From: Pedobacter hiemivivus
GTDB lineage: Bacteria; Bacteroidota; Bacteroidia; Sphingobacteriales; Sphingobacteriaceae
Direction: 5' to 3'
Length of the DNA: 64,000 bases
Assembly: GCF_004331685.1 (NCBI RefSeq)
Contig: NZ_SJSM01000023.1
Location: 19,057-83,056, forward strand
Shown here: positions 16,843-25,900 of the stretch, one piece after another
How the letters are laid out: each line of letters opens with the position of its first letter
Numbering within the stretch: position 1 is the stretch's first letter
Made by a program: the position numbers and the translations under genes
The notes under the pieces: model-generated
What the model saw: only the letters and a program-made list of their open reading frames with translations
Told to the model about the DNA's origin: nothing
Databases searched by the model: none

Positions 16843-17005
16843 CTTTGAGAGAGTTAATCCGTTGTTTGTCTGAAATATTTTGAAAATCTGTTGCATTATT
16901 ATCTCTAATATATACCTCGTTACCACTGTTCCATAAGAAATCTGCAATATCGTAATGTAATTCCTCCTCTTTTTGTCCTTTGTTTTCTACTACTATATAT
17001 TTCAT
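16823..17005 (-). CDS. small hypothetical protein at the operon end
   Basis: 60 residues from the ATG at 17005 (MKYIVVENKGQKEEEL). A longer frame begins inside the acyltransferase, but the inner ATG lies 4 bases after the acyltransferase stop and gives a typical operon spacing. Soluble and charged; family not recognised. The 3' end overlaps the end of the convergent exported-protein gene by 20 bases. Confidence 0.5.
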   Translation of the reverse strand: MKYIVVENKGQKEEELHYDIADFLWNSGNEVYIRDNNATDFQNISDKQRINSLKVNLSSF

Positions 17006-17009
17006 AATT

Positions 17010-17885
17010 TTATCTTTTCCATCGTTTATGTGTCCATAGCCAGCCGTAGGGTTCTTCTTTGATATTTTCTGCCAATAAATCGACATACTTTTTTGTTATT
17101 TCCCCTTCATTCACAGATTCAGCTACGGAGCATATAGGTATACAGATTATTTTGTAATTGCCTCTTGAGAGCTGTGTAATATGCAGATAGATAACTGCCG
17201 TTCGACCCACGCGAGCCAATTTCTCCATACCTGAAAAAACATATGTTTCCTGATTCAATAAAGTAAATCTGTATTTTTCCTCCTTTATGCGTGGACATTG
17301 GTCTGAGAGAAAAAGATAGACGGCAGGGCCTGAATTTTTAGATAAAATATGGCGTATAACTGCCCTATCAGGTATTAATTTCATACCAAAACGTGACCGG
17401 AGCTTAATCATCAGTCTGTTCATCACTTCAGACTTGAGCGGCTTGTACACTGCATAGGTTTCGTGGCGCATTTTATATGGTATAAAATTCAGCATTTCCC
17501 AATTGCCACAGTGTCCCAAACAGGCAATAACATTTCGCCCTGAGTTTATATATTGGTCTATTAACTCTAAATTCTCAAATATTATTTTCTTATCAAGAGC
17601 TTCCGCCGGAGTAGAGATATTTTTTATAATTTCAGCAAAATAGGAAGCAAAGCAAACGTAGAACTTTTTTACAATGGCGTGAATTTCGCCATATTGGTGA
17701 TCAGGAAAGGAACGTGCAATATTTTGAATGACTACTGTTTTCCTGTATCCAATAATGTAATAAGCAAGGAAAAAAGTAAAAGAAGCCATCGCATACAGAA
17801 ACGCCATAGGTAGCAGGCTCAGGGCATAGGCAACAGTATAGACACTTCTGTATGCAACAGTTTGTAAGACTTGCTTCATTTTCAT
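17010..17885 (-). CDS. LpxL/HtrB-type lysophospholipid/lipid A acyltransferase
   Basis: A 291-residue membrane-bound acyltransferase. It has an N-terminal hydrophobic anchor (LSLLPMAFLYAMASFTFFLAYY) and the catalytic H-x4-E motif His125-Glu130 in GHCGNWE. The later FLSDQCP segment also fits LpxL/LpxM. In the family the enzyme adds a secondary acyl chain to lipid A from acyl-ACP on the inner face of the inner membrane; in Bacteroidota some members make ornithine or other amino lipids, so the acceptor is uncertain. It starts 3 bases after the outer membrane protein gene and belongs to the minus-strand operon started by the kinase gene. Confidence 0.85.
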   Translation of the reverse strand: MKMKQVLQTVAYRSVYTVAYALSLLPMAFLYAMASFTFFLAYYIIGYRKTVVIQNIARSFPDHQYGEIHAIVKKFYVCFASYFAEIIKNISTPAEALDKKIIFENLELIDQYINSGRNVIACLGHCGNWEMLNFIPYKMRHETYAVYKPLKSEVMNRLMIKLRSRFGMKLIPDRAVIRHILSKNSGPAVYLFLSDQCPRIKEEKYRFTLLNQETYVFSGMEKLARVGRTAVIYLHITQLSRGNYKIICIPICSVAESVNEGEITKKYVDLLAENIKEEPYGWLWTHKRWKR

Positions 17886-17888
17886 AGA

Positions 17889-18809
17889 TTAAAATTTCAT
17901 TTTTAAACCAACAGACGCATACGGGGAAACAGAAAAATAATAATCATTATCACCTGCAAACACCCCTTTCAAAGTCCTATCGCTGTAAGATGCAGGACGG
18001 TATAAGTTTAACCCTGCCATACCAGTCATCGACAATCCTTTTTTACCAAGCTTTATTTCGGGACGGAACCCCGTGACAATATACTGGTGTGAGAATATTA
18101 CATCTTTTCCATCCTTTTTCAACAGTGCGACCTGTCCGTTCATCTCAAGGGCATATGATAGTTTGAATTTGTCATTGAAATCATAACCTGCCGACACTTC
18201 CAAACCATCGACCAATTCAACATTTACGTCAAATTTTCCATTGGTCTTCCACTTAACGTAAACGGCAGGAAATACCATCGGATAACCTAAAGAGCTATTT
18301 ATAGCCACACCTCCGCCAATATCCAGATTAGGGTTCAGATGGTGGATAAAAATAACGCCTCCGCTTACGAGCACGTTTTTGAAACTGATTTTGGAAAAGT
18401 CAGTAGAGGGAGTAAATATCCCCATTCCTACACTTGCCCGCATAGACCATCTGTCGTTCAACGGACGTAGATGATAAACGCCCAATTGTAAATTCATGAT
18501 TTCTGAAACCATGTCGTCCCTGAAGTCTTTGTTTTTCAACGAAACGTATGCCCCGCCAAGACCAACGCCCCAAGCAGTCGGACGATTGTTCCCATTCATT
18601 TTCACAGATAGCGGAATACTGACCGCTCCCTGGTAAACCATGGCGGAGCCATTACCATCACCGATTTTTTCTTTTGGTTTCTCACCCGGTGGCAGATAGT
18701 AGTAACCAGAATTTCCAAGGTACTCTGTCTTGAAAGAGATTTGCTGTGCTTTACTTTTCAGACATAACAGCGATACCAACGTTGCTAAGAATAATGATAT
18801 TAACTTCAT
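17889..18809 (-). CDS. outer-membrane beta-barrel protein (DUF6268-like)
   Basis: 306 residues from the ATG at 18809; the frame extends upstream but only there does a proper signal peptide begin (ISLFLATLVSLLCLKSKAQ). The mature part alternates in beta-strands of 8-12 residues ending in aromatic residues (GVGLGGAYVSLKN, WSMRASVGMGIF) and ends SVGLKMKF with a C-terminal Phe, as outer membrane barrels do. The DUF6268 assignment is by impression. Sits between the response regulator and the LpxL-type gene. Confidence 0.7.
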   Translation of the reverse strand: MKLISLFLATLVSLLCLKSKAQQISFKTEYLGNSGYYYLPPGEKPKEKIGDGNGSAMVYQGAVSIPLSVKMNGNNRPTAWGVGLGGAYVSLKNKDFRDDMVSEIMNLQLGVYHLRPLNDRWSMRASVGMGIFTPSTDFSKISFKNVLVSGGVIFIHHLNPNLDIGGGVAINSSLGYPMVFPAVYVKWKTNGKFDVNVELVDGLEVSAGYDFNDKFKLSYALEMNGQVALLKKDGKDVIFSHQYIVTGFRPEIKLGKKGLSMTGMAGLNLYRPASYSDRTLKGVFAGDNDYYFSVSPYASVGLKMKF

Positions 18810-18921
18810 GATTTTAAATTTGTATTTGTACTTATTCGTTATATTTTGAGCAAAAAAAAGACGAATGAAGCAAAATAGAAAGCTATAAACTGTAGACTTC
18901 AGAACCGACAGGTTGAAATGT

Positions 18922-18938
18922 AGAATGAAGAGAATGAA
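18922..18938. repeat. short direct repeat upstream of the barrel gene
   Basis: AGAATGAA occurs at 18922-18929 and again at 18931-18938 (9-base period), between the response regulator stop and the barrel gene. LytTR regulators bind short direct repeats, but the spacing here is shorter than usual. Confidence 0.25.
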
Positions 18939-18946
18939 ATGAATTC

Positions 18947-19705
18947 TTAGAGGGCCACAATCCCGTCCATCCATTTCAGAAAGTCCGGAACACGTACACG
19001 GCTGATCAAAACTTCATGTGGGCATTCTGGTAAAAAGGAAAGTTTCAGACGACTGTTAAAGTATTTGGCAACATTTTCAATGGCTTTTACGTTCCCGATG
19101 CAATTACGTGATACACGGAAAAACAGACGGCCATCAAGCTGTTGTTCTAACTGGTCTAAGGTATAATTAATGATATATCGCTTATCGCTGAATGTATGGA
19201 GAAAGACAACTCCCTCTTCGCTATAAAAATGGGCAATATCCATGGTTTCTATATAATGAAAGTTTTCCCCCTTCGATATTAGGAAACGGTTTTTGGTTTT
19301 GAGCGATAATATCTGCTCGAAATTCTTAGGACTGGTTTGATAAGGATGGTTATGAAATATATTTTCATATTTTGTTAATGCTACCTCTAATTCATTCTCA
19401 TCAAAAGGTTTTAACAGGTAATCGATACTGTTTAGCTTAAACGCTTTGATAGCATGTTCATCGTAAGCGGTCGTAAATATAACAGGCGTGGCAACCTCTA
19501 CATGATTAAATATCTCGAAACAGTTACCGTCTGCCAGACGGATATCCATAAGAATTAAATCAACAGAAGATTCTTTTAGGAACCCGATGGTATCTATGAC
19601 TGTTTTAGTCTGCTTCTCCAACAGATAACCGGGACGCAATTTCGTCATCATACGCTTAAGTTCTTCGTATGCGAACCGTTCATCTTCTACGATTAGGTAC
19701 TTCAT
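18947..19705 (-). CDS. LytTR-family response regulator
   Basis: 252 residues: receiver domain (1-120, acidic pocket EDE near residue 7, phosphoacceptor Asp54 in LILMDIRLADG, switch Thr in FTTAYDEH, Lys in LLKPFDENE) and a C-terminal LytTR DNA-binding domain (about 145-245, FHYIETMDIAHFYSEE ... FFRVSRNCIGNVKAI). Its start overlaps the kinase stop by 4 bases (ATGA-type coupling). It is expected to act with the neighbouring kinase and may control the three downstream genes. Confidence 0.92.
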   Translation of the reverse strand: MKYLIVEDERFAYEELKRMMTKLRPGYLLEKQTKTVIDTIGFLKESSVDLILMDIRLADGNCFEIFNHVEVATPVIFTTAYDEHAIKAFKLNSIDYLLKPFDENELEVALTKYENIFHNHPYQTSPKNFEQILSLKTKNRFLISKGENFHYIETMDIAHFYSEEGVVFLHTFSDKRYIINYTLDQLEQQLDGRLFFRVSRNCIGNVKAIENVAKYFNSRLKLSFLPECPHEVLISRVRVPDFLKWMDGIVAL

Positions 19706-20727
19706 GACTGAATGTAAGGGATTTTTACAATAAACATCTGTTCGGTATGTTCAACGATAACGTCTTTTGCATACAATTTATATTGCTTGGTGATGTATTT
19801 CAGTCCGATTCCACCTTTATCCGCATCGTTCGATGGTTGTATATTGTTTTCAACGGTAATATAATCACTATCGATTGTAATTTTTATATCCAACAGTGAT
19901 TCTTCGGTTGCGATATTGTGTTTAAATGCATTTTCTATAAGTAATTGTAGGGTAAGAGGAATAATCTCATTACTATCACAGTCAGCTATTTTGTTTACTG
20001 TGAAAGTAAAGGAATCTTCAAACCTCATGCTCATAAGGAAAAGATACGAATCCAACGCATCCAATTCTTCCGCAACAGAAACTACTGGCTGCCGGGTTAG
20101 GGAAAGCACATACCGATAGGTCTTTGAAAGGGCTTTTGTAAACTTATTGGCGTTATCCGGATTTATATATATCAATGAAGACAGTACATTCAGTGAATTA
20201 AAAAGGAAATGCGGGTTTATCTGTGACCTTAGCGTTTCGTGTTGGAATAATAGAACTTTCCGTTTCGCTTTTTCGGAATCGGCTATGGCTTTTTGTTCAG
20301 ACTGGAAATAATGGATTAACTCGAATACCAGTAGAATAGGGATATTGGTTGACATTCCAAATGCAAATTTGACAAGGAAAGGTGGCATTCCCTCATTTGG
20401 AATAAGAAACACGTCGTATATCAGAAAATTAAATAGCCATAACAGAATCAAGCTTATTATGGTTATGCCTGCAATGTCTGCCAAAATACGGTAAAATATA
20501 TTTTTGGAATATGGCAAATATTTATTCAAAAATCGCAATAATCCGTAGTCAGCTATGCACATGGTAAAGATTACGATATAATGGGCTGATAACTGTATAT
20601 GGAAATTATTCCATAAATCTTCTTTCATTAAAATAATGCTGAAAAGCATTTGACACAAAGCATATATCAGTGTGGAGAAGAAAAAGATAAACAGCCTTTT
20701 TATGTTTATTTTTTTTATTTGAGCCAT
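19702..20727 (-). CDS. LytS-like sensor histidine kinase
   Basis: 341 residues with four hydrophobic segments in the first 140 (integral membrane sensor), then the His_kinase domain: His173 in QINPHFLFNSLN is the expected phosphorylation site and LTLQLLIENAFKHN and GGIGLKYI form the ATP-binding N and G boxes. There is no large periplasmic sensor domain, so the signal is probably sensed in or at the membrane. First gene of a five-gene minus-strand operon. Confidence 0.92.
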   Translation of the reverse strand: MAQIKKINIKRLFIFFFSTLIYALCQMLFSIILMKEDLWNNFHIQLSAHYIVIFTMCIADYGLLRFLNKYLPYSKNIFYRILADIAGITIISLILLWLFNFLIYDVFLIPNEGMPPFLVKFAFGMSTNIPILLVFELIHYFQSEQKAIADSEKAKRKVLLFQHETLRSQINPHFLFNSLNVLSSLIYINPDNANKFTKALSKTYRYVLSLTRQPVVSVAEELDALDSYLFLMSMRFEDSFTFTVNKIADCDSNEIIPLTLQLLIENAFKHNIATEESLLDIKITIDSDYITVENNIQPSNDADKGGIGLKYITKQYKLYAKDVIVEHTEQMFIVKIPYIQS

Positions 20728-20731
20728 TATT

Positions 20732-20739
20732 CAAAAGTA
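20732..20739 (-). promoter_or_regulatory. -7 box abutting the kinase start codon
   Basis: On the minus strand TACTTTTG matches TAnnTTTG and ends 4 bases before the ATG at 20727, again predicting a very short or absent leader. Confidence 0.4.
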
Positions 20740-20876
20740 AAATTTCCACATAAGATTTATTAAAAATCTCCCGTTTTTCTGATGAACTTCATTTTTCTGG
20801 GGATGAATTTAACAGATGATGTTCTTTTTTATGCTATAATCGAAAAAAGAAACCATCCACAAAACGCTGAAAATTA

Positions 20877-20884
20877 TATATTTG
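20877..20884 (+). promoter_or_regulatory. -7 box of the sigma factor gene
   Basis: TATATTTG, an exact TAnnTTTG match, lies 20 bases before the ATG at 20905. It falls inside the open frame that extends upstream, which supports the internal start. Confidence 0.5.
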
Positions 20885-20904
20885 CAAGCGGGGGACATCT
20901 ATTA

Positions 20905-21495
20905 ATGACGCAATATAAACTATATGGAGATCAGGAGCTTGTTCAGCTTATGCAAAATAGTGACGAACGCGTATTAGTGGAGATTTATGATCGTTACTGG
21001 GATAAAATGTTGGCAGTTGCCTTTAATCGCTTAGGCAATCAGGAAGAAGCTGAAGAATGCGTTCAAGACGTATTACATAAACTATGGAAGCTGCGCCATG
21101 ATTTTTCACTCGCAAAAATTATGCTTTCCAATTATTTAGCCCGTGCGATACGCAACCAGTCGTTTAATATGCTGGATCGACGTTACAGGGAACGCATAAA
21201 ATTCGAAAGTTATGCTCCCCCAGAGGATATCAACTCGTTCTCGCCCGAGCATGAGTTGATGATACGTGAGCTAAAGCAGCAGATAGACAATTCAATAAAC
21301 GCATTACCGCCTCAATGTCAGCTTGTCTTTAGGCTTAGCCGCCAGGATGGCCTTTCGAATAAAGAGATTGCTGAAAAGTTAAATCTCTCAGAAAACACAA
21401 TCAAATCACACCTTAAAAAGGCAAACAAAGATATCCAAGGCAATATAGGATTGCTGATGGTACTAATATCTATTCATATGTTTTTGCAGCGATAA
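20905..21495 (+). CDS. ECF sigma-70 factor of SusCD locus 1
   Basis: 196 residues from the ATG at 20905; the open frame begins at 20782, but the extra 41 residues have no sigma likeness and hold a promoter box. Region 2 is ALVEIYDRYWDKML-like (LVEIYDRYWDKMLAVAFNRL) with the DVLHKLWKLR segment; region 4 has LPPQCQLVFRLSRQDGLSNKEIAEKLNLSENTIKSHLKKA. This is the Bacteroidota sigma type that partners with FecR-like anti-sigma factors and STN-domain SusC proteins. It precedes fecR by 102 bases on the same strand. Confidence 0.92.
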   Translation: MTQYKLYGDQELVQLMQNSDERVLVEIYDRYWDKMLAVAFNRLGNQEEAEECVQDVLHKLWKLRHDFSLAKIMLSNYLARAIRNQSFNMLDRRYRERIKFESYAPPEDINSFSPEHELMIRELKQQIDNSINALPPQCQLVFRLSRQDGLSNKEIAEKLNLSENTIKSHLKKANKDIQGNIGLLMVLISIHMFLQR

Positions 21496-21597
21496 CGCCC
21501 TAAAAACGATATTAAATAAATATTATTAAATAATTAATTAATCGCACTCACCCCTAGCTAATATTATTCTGTCTATAAATATAGAAAAGCAAACAGA

Positions 21598-22752
21598 ATG
21601 CCCATAAATACCGAATACATAGAACATTTAGTTTTTAAATTTAATACTGGCAATATCAGTAAAGAGGAATTGCAAGTTTTAACGGATTGGTATAATAGCC
21701 ATGACGACCAGCAAGTAGTTATTCCCTCAAGGCGAAATGAATCTCAGGAAGAGGTTAAATCGCGTATGCTAGCGAATTTATTAGCTAAAGTGGCTGATGA
21801 GCAGCCTAAAACTATCAAGCGTTATCCCATGATTCGATGGATAGCTGCGGCAGCAGCAATATTTGTTGTTGCGCTCGGTACATGGACGACAATCGAATAT
21901 AAAGAACCAGTTAAAGTTTCGGAAGCGGTAAGTGTGAACATTGAACCCGGTGGGAACAAGGCTACGCTGACCCTTGCCGACGGTAGGACCGTAAAGTTGA
22001 GTAACACTCAGACAGGTATTGTAACAGGAAAGGAAATCACCTATACAAATGGTGTTCCAGTTGAAAATGTCGATTTGGACCAAACCTACAATAACCCACG
22101 CTTATTAGTCCTACAAACTCCACGCGGAGGTACCTATAAAATCACATTGGAGGACGGTACGCAAATTTGGCTCAACGCTGCTTCTACGATAAAGTATCCC
22201 TCGCGTTTCGCTTCGGATGAACGTATTGTAGAACTTGAGGGTGAAGCCTACTTTCAGGTGAAAACAGCCTATCGGAAAAACGGAGAGAAAATACCATTTA
22301 AGGTGATCAGCAAGCATCAGGAAGTGGAAGTGCTCGGTACCCAATTTAATATAAATGCGTACCGGGAGCAGTTAGCTATTAAAACGACGCTTGTTGAAGG
22401 AAAGGTAGCGGTTAGCGATAAGCAAGACCTCATTACGCTATCACCCAATCAACAGGCTATCGTTTCTGCGGGAAAGATAAAGGTGAAACAGGTTAATGTT
22501 AACGATTACATCGCCTGGCGCGATGGCAAATTTGGCTTTGACAGTAAAACGTTTGAAGAGACCATGAACGAAATTGGACGTTGGTATGATTTGGACATTA
22601 TTTATGAAAACGGGATACCAAAAGAAGAACTCATGGGGGATGCTTTTCGCAACCAAAACATCAGCCTTGTATTGCGTTTATTGGACGTAGCCGAAATTGA
22701 CTATAAACTCGACGTTAGTCGTCGAAAATTAATTATTAAAGGAAAAAAGTAG
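21598..22752 (+). CDS. FecR-family anti-sigma factor (locus 1)
   Basis: 384 residues. The N-terminal 75 residues are cytosolic (sigma-binding), followed by one membrane segment (WIAAAAAIFVVALGTW, about 80-97), then a periplasmic FecR domain (TPRGGTYKITLEDGTQIWLNA ... LEGEAYFQV) and a C-terminal DUF4974-like domain (ERIVEL ... FEETMNEIGRWYDLDIIYE). The last part would contact the STN domain of the partner SusC and pass the substrate signal to the sigma factor. The gap to susC holds the terminator of a candidate antisense RNA. Confidence 0.92.
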   Translation: MPINTEYIEHLVFKFNTGNISKEELQVLTDWYNSHDDQQVVIPSRRNESQEEVKSRMLANLLAKVADEQPKTIKRYPMIRWIAAAAAIFVVALGTWTTIEYKEPVKVSEAVSVNIEPGGNKATLTLADGRTVKLSNTQTGIVTGKEITYTNGVPVENVDLDQTYNNPRLLVLQTPRGGTYKITLEDGTQIWLNAASTIKYPSRFASDERIVELEGEAYFQVKTAYRKNGEKIPFKVISKHQEVEVLGTQFNINAYREQLAIKTTLVEGKVAVSDKQDLITLSPNQQAIVSAGKIKVKQVNVNDYIAWRDGKFGFDSKTFEETMNEIGRWYDLDIIYENGIPKEELMGDAFRNQNISLVLRLLDVAEIDYKLDVSRRKLIIKGKK

Positions 22753-22822
22753 AATGTAAAACCTAAACCAAAAACCACATGATGAAAACCTAACTAAACT
22801 AACCACCAAAGCTCCTAAAATC

Positions 22823-22854
22823 AAAAAAAGGAAAGGACCGCCATCCTTCCCTTT
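22823..22854 (-). terminator. minus-strand intrinsic terminator in the fecR-susC gap
   Basis: Read on the minus strand, AAAGGGAAGGA pairs with TCCTTTCCTTT across a 6-base loop and runs into seven T. The one imperfect pair is G-U on the minus-strand RNA but A-C on the plus-strand RNA, so the hairpin is better on the minus strand. No T-run follows on the plus strand. Confidence 0.7.
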
Positions 22855-22913
22855 AACGAATGATTAGTGCAATCGACCTAAAACGAATAAGCAGATACTG
22901 CACCACCCATATC
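22823..22913 (-). ncRNA. candidate antisense RNA opposite the susC leader (locus 1)
   Basis: On the minus strand there is a TAAATTTG -7 box (22925-22918) right before the susC start codon and, about 60 bases further on, an intrinsic terminator (22854-22823). No minus-strand protein gene lies between them. The transcript would be about 90 bases and fully complementary to the susC leader. No -33 TTTG was seen. The layout matches DonS-type RNAs of Bacteroides SusCD loci. Confidence 0.45.
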
Positions 22914-22925
22914 AACGCAAATTTA

Positions 22926-25900
22926 ATGAATAAATATTACTTATCGCGAGTGATGAAAATCATCATGTTATTACTTATAGCTGGATTTACGACAGTAAGT
23001 GCCGCCAGCTATTCACAGCAGATTACACTCAAAGGGAAAAACATTCCCTTCTCGTCTGTGATCGACGCCATTAGGAAACAAAGCGGGTATACCGTTTTTG
23101 GAACTAAAAAACTGCTTGAATCTACCAGGCCTATCACAATTGATGTAAAGAACATGCCTTTGCAACAATTTCTGGAAAAGGTAACTGAAGGTCAGCCACT
23201 GGAATATGCCATAGAAGATAAGACCATATCATTTTCCAGTCCGCATGCGAAGCCGAATACGGGGACAAGCAGCCCTGTTTCCCTTCAGCAAAGTATGCTT
23301 ATAGGTGTGGTCCGTCATGCAGAGACCAGGCAACCACTAGAACAGGCGACCATCAGGCTTAAAGGCAGTACTATCAGTACAGGTACCAATGCGAAGGGGG
23401 AGTACCGCATCAACATTCCCGCCTCAGATAAGAAACAAACATTGGTGTTTACTTATGTCGGGATGAAAACTCAGGAAATCACTTATCATAAGCAAGAAAA
23501 GCTGAATGTAGACTTGCAGCCGGATGAAGAGTCTATGAATGAGGTTGTAGTTACTGGAATCTATCAACGGGACCGTAATGCTTTTACGGGTTCCTCTGCC
23601 AGGTATTCTGCTAAAGATTTGCAGATTGTGGGTAACCAGAATGTTTTGCAAAGTTTAAAGACACTGGATCCATCATTTGCAATTATTGATAATAACTTAT
23701 TTGGATCGGATCCGAATCGCTTACCCGATATAGAAATAAGAGGAAAAAGTAGTGTGATCGGGCTTACTGATGAATTTGCTACGAATCCCAACCAACCTTT
23801 ATTTATATTGGATGGTTTCGAAAGTACTTTAGCGATCATTAGCGACCTGAGTATGGACCGTGTACAGAGCATTACCTTGTTGAAGGATGCGGCGGCCTCT
23901 GCCATCTACGGCTCTAAAGCTGCAAACGGTGTAGTGGTAGTGGAAACCAAGCAGCCAACGCCTGGTTCATTACGTATAAATTATAGCCTGAATTCAACTA
24001 TCGGTTTTGCAGATCTCACGGATTATAACCTGATGAATGCCGAAGAAAAACTACAGTTTGAGTATCTATCCGGGTTTTACAGTCTGTTAACTGATCAAGG
24101 CAATTTTGTTATCCCTGGAAATCAGGATTCCCAGACGCTGTATTACAAGCGCCTACAGGAAGTTCGGAGAGGTGTAAACACCTATTGGGCGAACGAACCG
24201 CTGCGTACGGCGATTAACCAGCGACACACTTTGTTTGCCGAGGGTGGTGACGCTAACCTGCGGTATAGCGCTTCATTTAACTACGGACTTATAAATGGTG
24301 TGATGAAGGGGTCAGATAGACAGACGACTAGCGGGAACATAAGACTGCTCTATAGAAAAGGTAACTTTTCAGTAAACAACTCTTTAAGCATTGATAATGT
24401 TCGGGCCAACAGGGAAACCTCAGCATTCGCCGATTTTTCGCGGGCCAATCCTTTTTTTAGGAAATATGACGAGAACGGGAATGTACGAAAAGTTCTGGAA
24501 GATTTTAAAACCTACGGTAATCCAGCGCTGCTTCCAGTTTACAGTCCATTGTATGATCAGAGCAACCTGAATGTCAATCAGCAGGAATCACAGGGATTTA
24601 CAAATAACCTGGAAATGGAGTTGCGATTGACTGAGGCTTTACGTGCACGTGGTCGCCTGGGGATTCGCAATTATGGAACACAAGATCATATATTCCGTTC
24701 TCCTTTTAATATTGAATTCGAAAGCACAGATATCCTTGAAAAAGGCCGCTACACGGAAACAAACGGAAGGAAGCTAAATTATGATGGTGAATTTAGTCTA
24801 ACCTACGGAAAACTATTTGCTGAAAAGCATATGTTGAATGCTGTGGGAGGTATGAGAATGGAGCAAGCGACAACTCAGCAAAGCGCTTATCAGGTGAGGG
24901 GATTTGTGGATGATGAATTCGCCAATCCTAATTTTGCATTGGGATATCCTGAGGGGAAACGTGCCGATTACCAGGAATCCAAAAGACGCGGTGCAAGTTT
25001 TTATTTTAACACAGGTTATTCATACGATCAAAAATATCTGGTAGATGCTACGCTTAGGCTCGACGGATCATCTGTGTATGGCTCTGACAGACGGTTCTCT
25101 AATAACTGGTCGGTTGGTTTGGCCTGGAATATACACAATGAAACATTTCTTCAGGATTGGAAATGGATTAGTCAACTCCGGTTACGTGGATCGATTGGGA
25201 CTCCAGGGAACCAGAATTTTGATGATTACATTTCAATGCGAATCTATCGTTACAATAATGAAAACCGTAACCCATTTGGTGCCAGCACTATTATCTCCAA
25301 TATGGGGAACAAAAATCTGAAATGGCAAACCACGTTGGACCGTAATATTGGCCTTGACCTGACTACAGTCGATAACCGGTTGCGTTTTAACCTCGATTAT
25401 TTTGTTAAAACGACTGATCCCTTGCTGGTATTTGTAACACTCCCTTCCTCTACAGGAGTGGCAAAAGTTGCACAGAACCTGGGCGAACAGATTACACATG
25501 GATTTACTTTAACAACGGACTATACACTGATTAGAAAGAGACAGCTAAACTGGCGCGTAAACCTCAATATGAGACAGTTGACAGCCAAATACGGTAAAAT
25601 GGGGAATCAGCTGGAGAATTCCAATGAAAATAATAAAAGTCGAAATCTAACCCGGTACTATGATGGCGGAAGTCCTTCTGACCTCTGGGCAGTTCGATCA
25701 GTTGGTATCGATCCGGCAACTGGACGTGAGATATTCCTGAACAAAAACAATGAACAAACCTTTGTGCATAATTTCCAGGATGAAGTAGTGGTGGGTAACA
25801 GTGAGCCAAAGCTGGAAGGTGTAATTGGCTCTAGTTTTTCTTACAAGGGATTCATGGTCTCAGCTAATCTTAGATACCGTTTAGGTGGACAGGCATTTAT

